Below are positions 1 to 8,354 of a stretch of 30,811 nt of DNA, piece by piece (the stretch's first letter is position 1; each line of letters starts with the position of its first letter). Source of the DNA: UBA6120 sp964639215 (GTDB lineage Bacteria > Bacillota_I > Bacilli_A > RFN20 > CAG-826). The stretch is taken from positions 1 through 30,811 of the forward strand of contig CAZXCV010000014.1 in NCBI GenBank assembly GCA_964639215.1, given 5' to 3'. Position numbers and translations under genes: made by a program. Under the pieces are notes generated by a model. That model was not told the DNA's origin. It ran no database searches and saw only the letters and a program-made list of their open reading frames with translations.

Positions 1-181
1 TTTCATCACTAGCAATACTAAAATCAATCAGTATGTATGATTTGTATTCTTTTTTCGCGAAAGCTTCAACGACTGTACTTTTTCCAACACGTCTTGCACC
101 TTCGATCAGTAATGCTGTTTTACCATTTTCATTTTTCCAGGAAAGCAGTTGTTTATATATTTTTCGCTCCAACATAGTCAT
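1..181 (-). CDS. AAA-type ATP-binding protein, N-terminal fragment (runs off the left edge)
   Basis: Only the first 60 codons are in the window. Translation from the ATG at 181 begins MTMLERKIYKQLL and contains a Walker A P-loop, GARRVGKST, about 30 residues in, followed by KSYILIDF, the next strand of the ATPase core. This opening resembles the large family of stand-alone bacterial AAA ATPases that often carry a C-terminal DUF4143 nuclease-like region, but that region is outside the window. AGAGG lies five bases before the ATG at 181; an in-frame ATG at 175 is an alternative start. The gene follows the polC-tRNA operon terminator and an AT-rich, repeat-bearing stretch, so it is probably an independent, possibly horizontally acquired gene. 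The biological role of such ATPases is generally unknown. Confidence 0.8.
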   Translation of the reverse strand, partial: MTMLERKIYKQLLSWKNENGKTALLIEGARRVGKSTVVEAFAKKEYKSYILIDFSIASDE

Positions 182-201
182 AATCACCTCTTATAATTCT
201 A

Positions 202-207
202 TTATAC
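202..207 (-). promoter_or_regulatory. Possible -10 element of the ATPase gene
   Basis: The minus strand reads TATAAT at 207-202, about 20 bases before the ATG at 181 and upstream of an AGAGG ribosome site. No convincing -35 hexamer is present at 16-18 bases. The hexamer abuts the repeat at 205-225. Confidence 0.4.
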
Positions 208-258
208 ACGTATTTTGATTTTTTATTTAATTTATTTTACACGTATTTTGATTTTTTA
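205..258. repeat. Two exact 21-bp direct repeats, 33 bp apart, upstream of the ATPase gene
   Basis: Positions 205-225 and 238-258 are identical over 21 bases, each starting TACACGTATTTTG. On the minus strand the proximal copy runs directly into a TATAAT hexamer (202-207), so the boxes sit over the likely promoter of the ATPase gene. They share the TACACG core, in opposite orientation, with the 20-bp repeats at 341-400. An operator role is inferred. Confidence 0.6.
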
Positions 259-340
259 AAGTCATTTAATCTCACGTTATTGGAATTTTACTTGCAGGTA
301 TTGATATACTCGCTCCGAGTTAATTACCTTCAAAATTGTA

Positions 341-400
341 TAATCGTGTGAATAATAGAGTTAACGTGTAAATAGTTAAGTAATCGTGTAAATGATTAAA
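341..400. repeat. Three tandem 20-bp degenerate repeats with a CGTGT core
   Basis: Units start at 341, 361 and 381 with an exact 20-bp period. On the plus strand they read TAATCGTGTGAA, TTAACGTGTAAA and TAATCGTGTAAA, followed by looser A/T/G tails. The common core is TWAWCGTGTRAA. Two helical turns per unit would place all three boxes on one face of the DNA, as for cooperative repressor sites or iterons. No replication gene is seen here to favour iterons. Confidence 0.55.
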
Positions 401-495
401 CAGGAATTTCATACAAATAGAGAAAAAGCATTATTTCCATGTAATAAATGATTTAAAAGAGTACGCAAATAGGGGAAAAACTCCCTTTTTGCATG

Positions 496-526
496 AAAAA
501 AGGCTTGATACTCTTGTATCAAACCT
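496..526 (-). terminator. Intrinsic terminator of the polC-tRNA operon
   Basis: On the minus strand an 11-bp stem (arms 526-516 and 511-501, one G-U pair) closes a four-base loop and is followed by a run of T's (500-496). It lies 13 bases past the tRNA 3' end. Confidence 0.88.
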
Positions 527-538
527 ATGCTTCTTATA

Positions 539-615
539 TGGTCGGGACGATGGGATTTGAACCCACGGCCTCTTGCTCCCGAAGCAAGCGCGCTACCAAG
601 CTGCGCTACGTCCCG
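539..615 (-). tRNA. tRNA-Pro (anticodon CGG)
   Basis: The minus strand folds as a full cloverleaf of 77 bases. The acceptor arms are CGGGACG and CGTCCCG, with discriminator A and an encoded CCA. The D-loop has the GCGCAGCTTGGTAGCGC pattern. The anticodon arm is CTTGC-TTCGGGA-GCAAG, giving anticodon CGG, and the T-loop is GTTCAAATC. It reads CCG proline codons. It lies 37 bases after the polC stop, with no clear promoter between them, so it is probably co-transcribed with polC. Confidence 0.95.
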
Positions 616-652
616 TTATCAGCTATAAATTGGCAACGTTATCTATTTTATC

Positions 653-3600
653 TTAATAATCGGTAAATGAGAATAGTGAAAGTTGATTCGACTCATCAAG
701 GTGATCCAGCACTTTTAGTCTTGCAAGATCTTCGAGATTCGTACTCGATAATTTAGTACGTGACAATAAATCATCGCGTGAGAGGAAAGGTCGCTCTTCA
801 CGCGTGGCCAAGATCGAGTTAGCAGCGTTAAGCCCAATTCCATCGACGACAATAAACGGAGGAATAATCGCTTCATTCTCATAGTCGACTTTAAATAACG
901 AAGCATCGGAATGTTCCAGAGAAATGTTAGCAATCTTATAACCGCGTTCAACCATTTCAAGTGCCATTTGTAACGTATATTGCGTTTCTTCTTCTTTCGG
1001 TGTCAAGCCACCTCGACCTTTAGTCGAGACGCGCACAAAATCAATTTTTTCCAAAATTTCTTGCGGTGGTCGCATCATCGTCGCTAAATCAAATTGTTTC
1101 GAACGAAGTGAAAAGAAGGTCGCATAGTATTCAAGTGGATAATGGACTTTAAACCAGGCGACGCGCACCGCCATCGTCACATAGGCGACGGCATGGGCTT
1201 TCGGGAATAAATAGAAGATGCGGTTACACGAGTTAATATAAAAATCAGGGACATGGCAAGCTTTCATGATATTCGCGTATTCAGGTTTGACTTTCTTGCC
1301 TTTCCGGACATCTTCCATAATCGCAAAGGCCGTTTTTGGAGGAATGCCTTGTTCAATCAAATACGTCATGATGTCATCGCGACAACCGATTACCGTGTGC
1401 AAAGTTGCGGTCCCTTCACTGATAAGCGGTTCGGCGATGAGACGCCACAAATCCGTCCCATGTGACAAACCAGAAATGATGACGAGATCACCAAATGTCT
1501 TTGGTTTCGTAATATCGAGAATGCCCATGACGAATGACGTGCCAAATTCAGGAATACCGAGAGCACCGTTTGATAATGCACGTAGTGATTTGATGCGACG
1601 TTTAAGCGCGGTTTCACTCGAAAAGAGTGATAGCGCCTCAGGATCATTAAGTGGAATGTCTTCGATTTTGACGCCGGTTAAGTCGGCCATCATCTTCAAG
1701 GCGAGCGGGTCAACATGCCCGAGTAAATCCAATTTTAATATATTGTCATGGACGGCGCGGAAGTCAAAATGCGTCGTCATCGCATTACCATCGCTTTTAT
1801 CAGCAGGATATTGGACGGGTGTGAAGTCGTAGACATCATACCCGGTTGGAATGACGACGAGACCGCCCGGATGTTGTCCGGTCGTTTTCTTGACTCCTTG
1901 ACAACCAGCCGCAAGGAAGGCGATGTCGGCATTCGGAACTTTTTCTAAATCGAAGCCACGCCGTTCAAAATATCCTTTTGCATATCCAAATGCTGTTTTT
2001 TCGGCGACTGTTTCGATTGTACCAGCTCGATAAACATTTGCTTCACCTAAAAGTTCACGTGTATATTCATGAGCGCGCGATTGATAGTCAGGTGGAAAAT
2101 TCAGATCGATATCGGGAACTTTTTCAGCTTCATATCCGAGGAAAGTCGCAAAAGGAATATTTTGACCATCCCGGGCCAGTGGTGTTAAACAATTAGGACA
2201 TAATTTGTGAGGCAAATCAAAGCCAGACCGAATTCCTTTATGGTCGCTAAAATCACTATACTGACATTTAGGACATACATAATGTGGTGGTAATGGATTA
2301 ACTTCAGTGATGTTAGCCATCGTCGCGACGAGGCTCGAACCAACTGATCCGCGAGAACCAACAATAAAACCATCCTCATGCGCCTTTTTAATAATCATAT
2401 GGGCAATATAATAAATGACCGAATAACCATTTTTGATAATTCCATTTAGTTCGGCTTCAAGTCGATCTTTAACGACGATTGGTAATGGGTTTCCATAAAC
2501 TTGTTCAGCTTTTGCTATGCAAATATCACGAAGATACGACTCTGAGTTTTCAATTTTTGGTGTGAATAGTCCTGTCTTAATCGGAAACACTTCTTCAATT
2601 TGACTAGCAATCAGATTGCTGTTTTTGACGACGTATTCATAACTCTTTTCTTCGCCAAGCCAAGCAAATGCTTCAAGCATCTCGGTTGTGCTTCGGTAAT
2701 GTTGATCAGGATTTTCAAACGGTGCTTGATTGTCGCGATTATAAGGCATCAGTGGATGATTGACACCTTTTAGACCTTTGGCGTAGACATACACATCGCG
2801 AAAGATCTTATCATCAGGATTCACGTAGTGGGCATCACCAGTGGCCACAATCGGTTTGTTAGCCTTCTCAGCTGCATGAATCAGACGGTGAAGCACGATG
2901 TCTAACCGATCAGGTGTTAATTCTCCCATATCGATTAACCAGCGGTAGTTTTCTTTCGGTTGTAATTCGATATAATCATAAAACTTAATCGCTTCGTCAA
3001 GTTCACGTTCTGTTCGTTTGCTAGCAATGTCGAATAACTCACCATTAAAACAGGCGCTTCCAATTAGTAGATGCTCGCGATATTTGTCAATCTCTTTGCG
3101 TGGAATCCGTGGTACATCAGCCCAATAAGATGTATGTGAAAGCGACACAAGTTTAAATAAATCTTTAAGACCAGTAGCGTTTCTCACGAGGGCAATCACA
3201 TGTTGTGGATAGAAATTTTTAAGCATCGCTTCGGGACGGGGGAGTTCGCTAATCGCAGCATGCGTCTTAATATGGTGGGCTTGAATCTTAATTAAAAGCG
3301 ACATCCAAATATGTGCGAGCACTTGGGCATCGTAATCAGCCCGGTGAGCTTTGCCTTCTTCATAGACAACCTCGACTTTACGTGCGAGCGAACCAAGGCG
3401 GTGTGAGGAGGCATCGGCAAAGAAATTACGTGATAACTTCAAAGTGTCGATGACGGGATTCGTTAACGGTGGGCGATTGAGACGCTTTAACGCTTCATTA
3501 AAAAAGCCAATGTCGAATTGGGCGTTATGACTGATCAAAATATCATCACCCATAAATTCAAGGATGCGTGGCATCGCTTCATTAAGAGTTGGCTGTCCTC

Positions 3601-5044
3601 GGAGCATGGCCGCATCAATTTTAGTAATTTCGGTAATTTTCTTTGGGATGACAACACCTTTGCCAGGATTGATGAGCAAATCAAGGGAAGCTGTGACCAT
3701 GCCATGACGGATTTTAACCGCACCAAATTCAATGATGTGGTCATCGCTAATTGATAAACCCGTTGTTTCGAGGTCAAAAGCCACATAAGTACTACCTTCA
3801 AGTAGTACATCGCTTGGGTTTAATACATAGCCAGGATCATCATCAATCATATACATTTCGACGCCATAGATCATTTTTAGCCCATGCATTTTCGCCGCCA
3901 TTTGCGCTTCAGGGAATCCTTGGGCAACGCCGTGATCTGTGATGGCGATTGCTTGATGACCCATATGCTTTGCTAACCGGCAATATTCTCTAATATCACC
4001 AACCGCATCCATGGCTGACATCTTGGTATGCAAGTGTAGTTCAACCCGTTTTGTCGTAGCGGGATCATCACGAAGGGGAGCGGGTGGTAACAAGTCGATA
4101 AAATGAGCCATGACCACGAGTTCGCTTGAATAGCGATCAAGATCAGAGGCCCCACGGATACGAACGTGACAGCCAACGGCGATCACTTTCATCTTTTCAC
4201 TCGTCAATGTTCGTTCATCTTCAATTACCTTAACGGTCACTCCATGCCGCAAAGCACCAACACCAAATGTATGGATGACGCGTCCACGATTTGTTTCGCG
4301 TCGCTCATGCGTATAGACAACGCCATCAAAATCAACATTGCCTGACCGTTCACTAAATTCACCGATGGCCACCGGACGATAGTCACCGCGTTTAAAAATC
4401 GATTTCTGACGTCGTTCTGACTCCATTAATTTATAATTAGCTTCTAACTCTGTACATAAGGCCGTTTCTGCTAAGCTCCGTCGCTCGTCATGATCAATCG
4501 GTGCTTCCATAAACGGATCATCATCGAGATCCATCACTTGTTCGGCTTTTTTATTCAGCTTTTTTATTTCTTTGGTATCCACCGTCAAAATAGGGGTGTG
4601 CACAATATGTTCGATTGGAAAATCATAATGTAAAAATTTCAGTAACTCGCTATAATCAAGAAACACCTGATCAAACTTCTCTTTATGCTCTTCGCCAATA
4701 TATTCAAAGATGAGGACGTTTTCTTCGAGGCGCGCCTCGAGGTTCGAGGGCATGCGGTAATTCGTTTGATACCACTGTTCGAATAAAATAAGAAGATCTT
4801 GTGATGATAAGCGTTTTTTGTAATGGAAAATAAACGAACATGAGTAATCAATCCGATTGATTGCTTCGAGAAATTCACTAAGTAACTCATAATTCCACGG
4901 TTCGTCTTTCACGATGACCATATCGATTTGTTCACGTTTAAACGGATTGCGGTTTACAACCTCAAACGCTAAATCAAAACGTTCAAAATCGGTAATCCCA
5001 ATTGAGGCGAGAAATCGCTGCATTTTGTTGTCTTTGTTTGACAT
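653..5044 (-). CDS. polC: DNA polymerase III alpha subunit, PolC type
   Basis: This is the replicative polymerase of low-GC Gram-positive bacteria, with built-in proofreading. Its 1463 residues match the family. Domains in order: an N-terminal region; an OB fold near 220-310; a PHP domain opening with HLHT (337-340) and ITDHG; a DEDDh 3'-5' exonuclease inserted in PHP, with FDLETTG (D424, E426), HNAQFD (H506, D511) and HRADYD (H567, D572); a four-cysteine zinc site (C924, C927, C949, C952); a polymerase core with VPDIDLNF (D978, D980) and LKLDLLGH (D1106); and C-terminal helix-hairpin-helix repeats near 1390-1450. Residues after DLNF read PPDYQ where I recall SGEYQ in Bacillus. The ATG overlaps the rseP stop by one base (TAATG), so the two are translationally coupled. 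proS, between rseP and polC in B. subtilis, is missing. Confidence 0.98.
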   Translation of the reverse strand: MSNKDNKMQRFLASIGITDFERFDLAFEVVNRNPFKREQIDMVIVKDEPWNYELLSEFLEAINRIDYSCSFIFHYKKRLSSQDLLILFEQWYQTNYRMPSNLEARLEENVLIFEYIGEEHKEKFDQVFLDYSELLKFLHYDFPIEHIVHTPILTVDTKEIKKLNKKAEQVMDLDDDPFMEAPIDHDERRSLAETALCTELEANYKLMESERRQKSIFKRGDYRPVAIGEFSERSGNVDFDGVVYTHERRETNRGRVIHTFGVGALRHGVTVKVIEDERTLTSEKMKVIAVGCHVRIRGASDLDRYSSELVVMAHFIDLLPPAPLRDDPATTKRVELHLHTKMSAMDAVGDIREYCRLAKHMGHQAIAITDHGVAQGFPEAQMAAKMHGLKMIYGVEMYMIDDDPGYVLNPSDVLLEGSTYVAFDLETTGLSISDDHIIEFGAVKIRHGMVTASLDLLINPGKGVVIPKKITEITKIDAAMLRGQPTLNEAMPRILEFMGDDILISHNAQFDIGFFNEALKRLNRPPLTNPVIDTLKLSRNFFADASSHRLGSLARKVEVVYEEGKAHRADYDAQVLAHIWMSLLIKIQAHHIKTHAAISELPRPEAMLKNFYPQHVIALVRNATGLKDLFKLVSLSHTSYWADVPRIPRKEIDKYREHLLIGSACFNGELFDIASKRTERELDEAIKFYDYIELQPKENYRWLIDMGELTPDRLDIVLHRLIHAAEKANKPIVATGDAHYVNPDDKIFRDVYVYAKGLKGVNHPLMPYNRDNQAPFENPDQHYRSTTEMLEAFAWLGEEKSYEYVVKNSNLIASQIEEVFPIKTGLFTPKIENSESYLRDICIAKAEQVYGNPLPIVVKDRLEAELNGIIKNGYSVIYYIAHMIIKKAHEDGFIVGSRGSVGSSLVATMANITEVNPLPPHYVCPKCQYSDFSDHKGIRSGFDLPHKLCPNCLTPLARDGQNIPFATFLGYEAEKVPDIDLNFPPDYQSRAHEYTRELLGEANVYRAGTIETVAEKTAFGYAKGYFERRGFDLEKVPNADIAFLAAGCQGVKKTTGQHPGGLVVIPTGYDVYDFTPVQYPADKSDGNAMTTHFDFRAVHDNILKLDLLGHVDPLALKMMADLTGVKIEDIPLNDPEALSLFSSETALKRRIKSLRALSNGALGIPEFGTSFVMGILDITKPKTFGDLVIISGLSHGTDLWRLIAEPLISEGTATLHTVIGCRDDIMTYLIEQGIPPKTAFAIMEDVRKGKKVKPEYANIMKACHVPDFYINSCNRIFYLFPKAHAVAYVTMAVRVAWFKVHYPLEYYATFFSLRSKQFDLATMMRPPQEILEKIDFVRVSTKGRGGLTPKEEETQYTLQMALEMVERGYKIANISLEHSDASLFKVDYENEAIIPPFIVVDGIGLNAANSILATREERPFLSRDDLLSRTKLSSTNLEDLARLKVLDHLDESNQLSLFSFTDY

Positions 5045-6225
5045 TAAAAGAGGTTAAAAATATCCTTTACTAACAATAAGAGCATCAATCCCAACAAGAA
5101 CATCAATCCGACCATCGATACGACATTTTTAACTTTGGCTGGTATTTCTTTTCTGGTTGTCGCTTCAATCGCGATGACGGCTAATTGCCAACCATCAAGT
5201 CCCGGGAATGGTAATAAGTTGAACAGCGCCAAGTTTACAGAAATAAGACCCCACATGAAAATATATGGTCCAAGTCCAAGATTTGTGAAGACGGTCGCAC
5301 TCGTATCAAAAATCGCAATAATGCCACCGACTTCATCTAAGCCTTCGCCAACGAATAAACCACCAATCGCCCGAGCAATGAGTGTCGTCCCGTCGAGCCA
5401 TTGTTGACCAGCCTTGGTAACCGCTTGACCGAAATTGTAATTAAAACGATGCAATAAATTAATACCGATATCTTCAAATACCAAATTTTCATCATCACTA
5501 ATTGCATTCAAAGTGATCATATTTGAACTCTTGACTTGCTCATTTTCAGTGTTAAAGGTGATGATTGGTAAGGCGAATGTCGCTGTTTCACCGCTAACGG
5601 ATGGTGTATAAATAACGGGATCATCACCAACATTCACATAGAAAATAAGACCGTCAATCAGTTCATCATCATATGATTTAAAACCCACAAACTTCACATA
5701 ATGCGGATCATCATCGCCGCTTAACGTGACGGGAATATCCCCAGCTTCTAGGGCATTGATATCAAGAAGAATCCGGTCGCTTGCTACACTTGAAACAAGT
5801 CCAGCAGTAGCCGCTGGTGTTCCACTAATAACGTTAATATCACGACGGAATTCCTTTTGTTCAAACGCAATGTTCGATACGAAGAATAATAAGAACGCTA
5901 AGACGAAGTTTAAAATAATGCCAGCGGACATAATAATAGCCCGGTGGAATTTCTTAATTCCGAGCAGGCTACGTTCTTTCGGAATGTTAACGTCTAATTC
6001 GTTATTTTCTTCACCGACCATCGCCACATAACCACCGAGTGGTAAAGCCCGTATCGAATACTTCGTTTCGCCTTTTTTAAATTTAAATATCGTTGGTCCA
6101 AACCCGAGTGAAAACTCGTGGACATAAACCTTAAATGCTTTTGCCGCGACGAAGTGTCCAAGTTCATGAATAAAAATGAGTACGCCGAGCGAAACTAAAA
6201 ATAATATAAAAGTCCAAATGTTCAT
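5044..6225 (-). CDS. rseP: RIP site-2 zinc metalloprotease RseP
   Basis: A membrane-embedded protease that cuts transmembrane substrates such as anti-sigma factors and signal-peptide remnants. With the start used here it has 393 residues. The first membrane segment carries HELGH (H20, E21, H24), the zinc site, and a C-terminal segment has FPGLDGWQ (D344), the third zinc ligand. At least three further hydrophobic stretches follow the usual four-helix layout, and the central part corresponds to the PDZ region but is strongly diverged. A GTG three codons upstream (6234) is possible. The ATG at 6225 is preferred because GGGAG sits eight bases before it and it forms an ATGA overlap with the dxr stop. 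It lies in the pyrH-to-polC operon, as in Bacillus. Confidence 0.95.
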   Translation of the reverse strand: MNIWTFILFLVSLGVLIFIHELGHFVAAKAFKVYVHEFSLGFGPTIFKFKKGETKYSIRALPLGGYVAMVGEENNELDVNIPKERSLLGIKKFHRAIIMSAGIILNFVLAFLLFFVSNIAFEQKEFRRDINVISGTPAATAGLVSSVASDRILLDINALEAGDIPVTLSGDDDPHYVKFVGFKSYDDELIDGLIFYVNVGDDPVIYTPSVSGETATFALPIITFNTENEQVKSSNMITLNAISDDENLVFEDIGINLLHRFNYNFGQAVTKAGQQWLDGTTLIARAIGGLFVGEGLDEVGGIIAIFDTSATVFTNLGLGPYIFMWGLISVNLALFNLLPFPGLDGWQLAVIAIEATTRKEIPAKVKNVVSMVGLMFLLGLMLLLLVKDIFNLF

Positions 6226-7385
6226 AACATCCACTCCCTCACAAGTTTCGCAGCTTGGATTCGCGCATTCTTGTCTGTTTCTAATAAATCTTCGTAGTTT
6301 GGTTTTAAGATAAGGTTATGATTTTCAAGCACCGATTCGACGATCGGCTCAATATAGTCAAACCGTAATTTGCCACTCAGAAATTGTTCAACGGCAACTT
6401 CGTTAGCGGCATTTAACACGCATGGATACGTGCCCATCTTTGCAAGTGCAAATCGTGCGAGTCGCAAAGCGGGAAAACGTTCTTCATTCACACGTTCGAG
6501 TGTCAATAATCCGAGTGTCTCAGGATTTGGTTCATATTTTAAAAACGGTAACTTGACGCGCTTACGTTTAAATAAGGCGTAACTAATCGGTATGTGCATA
6601 TTATTTAAACCGATATCGGCTAGTAACGTCCCATCGATTAACTGGAGCATGCTATGAATTTTAGAGGTCGGGTGAATCCAGACATCAATTTTGTCACTCG
6701 GCATATCAAATAAATGGTAAGCTTCGATAATTTCGAAACCTTTGTTCATCATGGTGGCGGAATCAATCGTGATTTTTGGTCCCATTTTCCAAGTCGGATG
6801 GGCTAATGCCCCTTCGAGCGTGACATGTTTCAATTCATGACGGGGCAGATGATGAAAAGGTCCGCCACTCGCCGTGAGTATTAATTTATGAACTTCTTCC
6901 GGCCGAACACTATGGAGCAATTTATCAAGCGCGACATGTTCTGAATCGATGGGATAAAGCTGACGGTTATTTTTACTGAGGGCATCTTTGACTAGTTCAC
7001 CACCCACGACGAGCGCTTCTTTATTCGCAAGCGCAATGTCATAGCCACTATTAATCGCAACTAATGTCGGTGCTAAGCCCACGAATCCGACGAGCGCATT
7101 CACGACCAAATTGACTTTGAACTGCTTAATCATATCAAGCAATCCTTCAAGGCCGGCAAAAAACTTGATGTGCGGATATTTACTCGAGAAAGCGCTGACG
7201 ATGGTCTCATTCTTGACACTGACGGCCAGCACGCTTGGATGCGCGGCAATAATCCCATCAACAAGATGTACTTTTTCCCCAACAGAAAATGAGATTAACT
7301 TAAAATCAGCAGGGAATGATTCGATGATATCAAGTGTCTGTTTTCCGATTGAGCCAGAAGCTCCGAGCAAACACAATTTCGTCAT
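6222..7385 (-). CDS. dxr: 1-deoxy-D-xylulose 5-phosphate reductoisomerase
   Basis: Converts DXP to MEP using NADPH, the committed step of the non-mevalonate isoprenoid pathway. The 387-residue length is normal. The NADPH-binding GASGSIG is at 8-14 and ANKEAL near 120. Metal ligands are in DSEH (D147, E149) and E218 within MNKGFEIIEAYHLF, and the flexible loop has HPTWKMGPKITIDSATMMNKG. The start overlaps the cdsA stop (ATGA), and the stop overlaps the rseP start in the same way. Its product feeds the undecaprenyl synthase encoded two genes upstream. The gene shows that this organism makes isoprenoids by the MEP route. Confidence 0.97.
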   Translation of the reverse strand: MTKLCLLGASGSIGKQTLDIIESFPADFKLISFSVGEKVHLVDGIIAAHPSVLAVSVKNETIVSAFSSKYPHIKFFAGLEGLLDMIKQFKVNLVVNALVGFVGLAPTLVAINSGYDIALANKEALVVGGELVKDALSKNNRQLYPIDSEHVALDKLLHSVRPEEVHKLILTASGGPFHHLPRHELKHVTLEGALAHPTWKMGPKITIDSATMMNKGFEIIEAYHLFDMPSDKIDVWIHPTSKIHSMLQLIDGTLLADIGLNNMHIPISYALFKRKRVKLPFLKYEPNPETLGLLTLERVNEERFPALRLARFALAKMGTYPCVLNAANEVAVEQFLSGKLRFDYIEPIVESVLENHNLILKPNYEDLLETDKNARIQAAKLVREWML

Positions 7386-8353
7386 GCTAAAAAGTTCCAG
7401 CCACTATTAATGAATGTGACGAAGATGGCAACAAATAACGACGTGATTAATAGTGAATCAATCCGATCGAGCATACCGCCATGTTCTTGTAAAATCGTTG
7501 AGAAATCTTTGATATCGAAATTACGTTTAACCGCCGAGAAGAGGAAGTCACCTAAGTTTGCAAGTAGTGGCATCAGCAGTGAAATCAATAAAATCCAAAA
7601 CCATTCAGTGGTCGTCATAAATGGCAAAATTGAATAGCCGAGTGCGCTGACGATCATCGCAAACGCAAAACTGAAGCCACTCGAAAAGATCAAACCGCCG
7701 AAAAAACCTTCCCATGTTTTTTTCGGTGAGATGCGCGTGTTCATTTTATTGCGACCAAATAAGACCCCGACAAAATATGCGCCAATATCTGACATAAAAT
7801 TACCAATGAGGACGTAGATCAAAAGAAAACTCGTTGCCCACCATGGGATATCGATATTCCATTCGTTATAAGAGTAAATCGGGAAATAGCGCAACACTAA
7901 AAATGATTGGAAACTTAAACCAACGAGGATGACCATAGTGATAAGATAGGTCGCATCGTCAATTTTAAAATTTTGATTTAAGATGCTGCTCAGAAATAAA
8001 ACACTGACAGTGACGGCAATTCCAATCGTCGAGACTTCAAGTTGCTGAAGTGCCGTGTCGAATCGCCATTTTGCCAAATCAAAATCAAACTCGCGTAAAT
8101 TATTCTTGATAAAAATCCAAAAGACAATCGAGAACGTCATAATCATAATAAACAAGTGAATAATTAATCTATAACGGTTATGTGGTCGTGCATTTGTGAA
8201 CTCATGAATCGCAAAAAACAAGGCAATGGATACAAAAGCGATTAAAAACCAAGAGCCAAACAGCACCGCTGGTAATCCTATCACGGCTAAAATGATACCG
8301 ACGACAATACGGTTTTTCATTTTCTTTTGTGTATCATGACTGATTGAATTCAT
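7382..8353 (-). CDS. cdsA: Phosphatidate cytidylyltransferase (CDP-diglyceride synthase)
   Basis: Joins phosphatidic acid and CTP to give CDP-diacylglycerol, the precursor of phosphatidylglycerol and cardiolipin, at the membrane. About eight hydrophobic segments are visible. The family signature near the C-terminus reads SAVKRNFDIKDFS, then HGGMLDRIDS, with an upstream DIGAYFVG and SPKKTWEGFFGG. The open frame extends 14 codons further upstream into uppS. The ATG at 8353 is chosen because GGAGGG lies seven bases before it and it directly follows the uppS stop. That gives 323 residues, somewhat longer than the roughly 270 of Bacillus because of extra hydrophilic and membrane sequence in the first half. 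Confidence 0.95.
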   Translation of the reverse strand: MNSISHDTQKKMKNRIVVGIILAVIGLPAVLFGSWFLIAFVSIALFFAIHEFTNARPHNRYRLIIHLFIMIMTFSIVFWIFIKNNLREFDFDLAKWRFDTALQQLEVSTIGIAVTVSVLFLSSILNQNFKIDDATYLITMVILVGLSFQSFLVLRYFPIYSYNEWNIDIPWWATSFLLIYVLIGNFMSDIGAYFVGVLFGRNKMNTRISPKKTWEGFFGGLIFSSGFSFAFAMIVSALGYSILPFMTTTEWFWILLISLLMPLLANLGDFLFSAVKRNFDIKDFSTILQEHGGMLDRIDSLLITSLFVAIFVTFINSGWNFLA

Positions 8354-8354
8354 G

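Larger units (their letters stand above)
191..538. other. AT-rich intergenic stretch without a gene
   Basis: No open reading frame of note is present. The stretch holds two sets of spaced direct repeats (205-258 and 341-400) and the polC/tRNA operon terminator (496-526). It also holds a weak plus-strand hairpin at 471-486, an AGGGG arm and a CTCCCT arm followed by four T's, with no plus-strand gene to terminate. The rest shows nothing recognisable. Confidence 0.6.

Noticed and set aside
33..218. A 61-codon plus-strand open frame at the left edge
   Set aside because: The opposite strand encodes a clear P-loop ATPase start with a ribosome site; this frame is its shadow.
341..400. CRISPR-like array
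   Set aside because: The units are degenerate, only three, and have no spacers of 25-40 bases; no cas gene is visible.
471..490. Plus-strand terminator
   Set aside because: The stem has only five pairs with a G-U, and there is no plus-strand gene upstream; noted only in the region entry.
1266..1832. A 188-codon plus-strand open frame inside polC
   Set aside because: It lies entirely antisense to a strongly conserved part of polC, has no ribosome site, and its composition mirrors polC codons.
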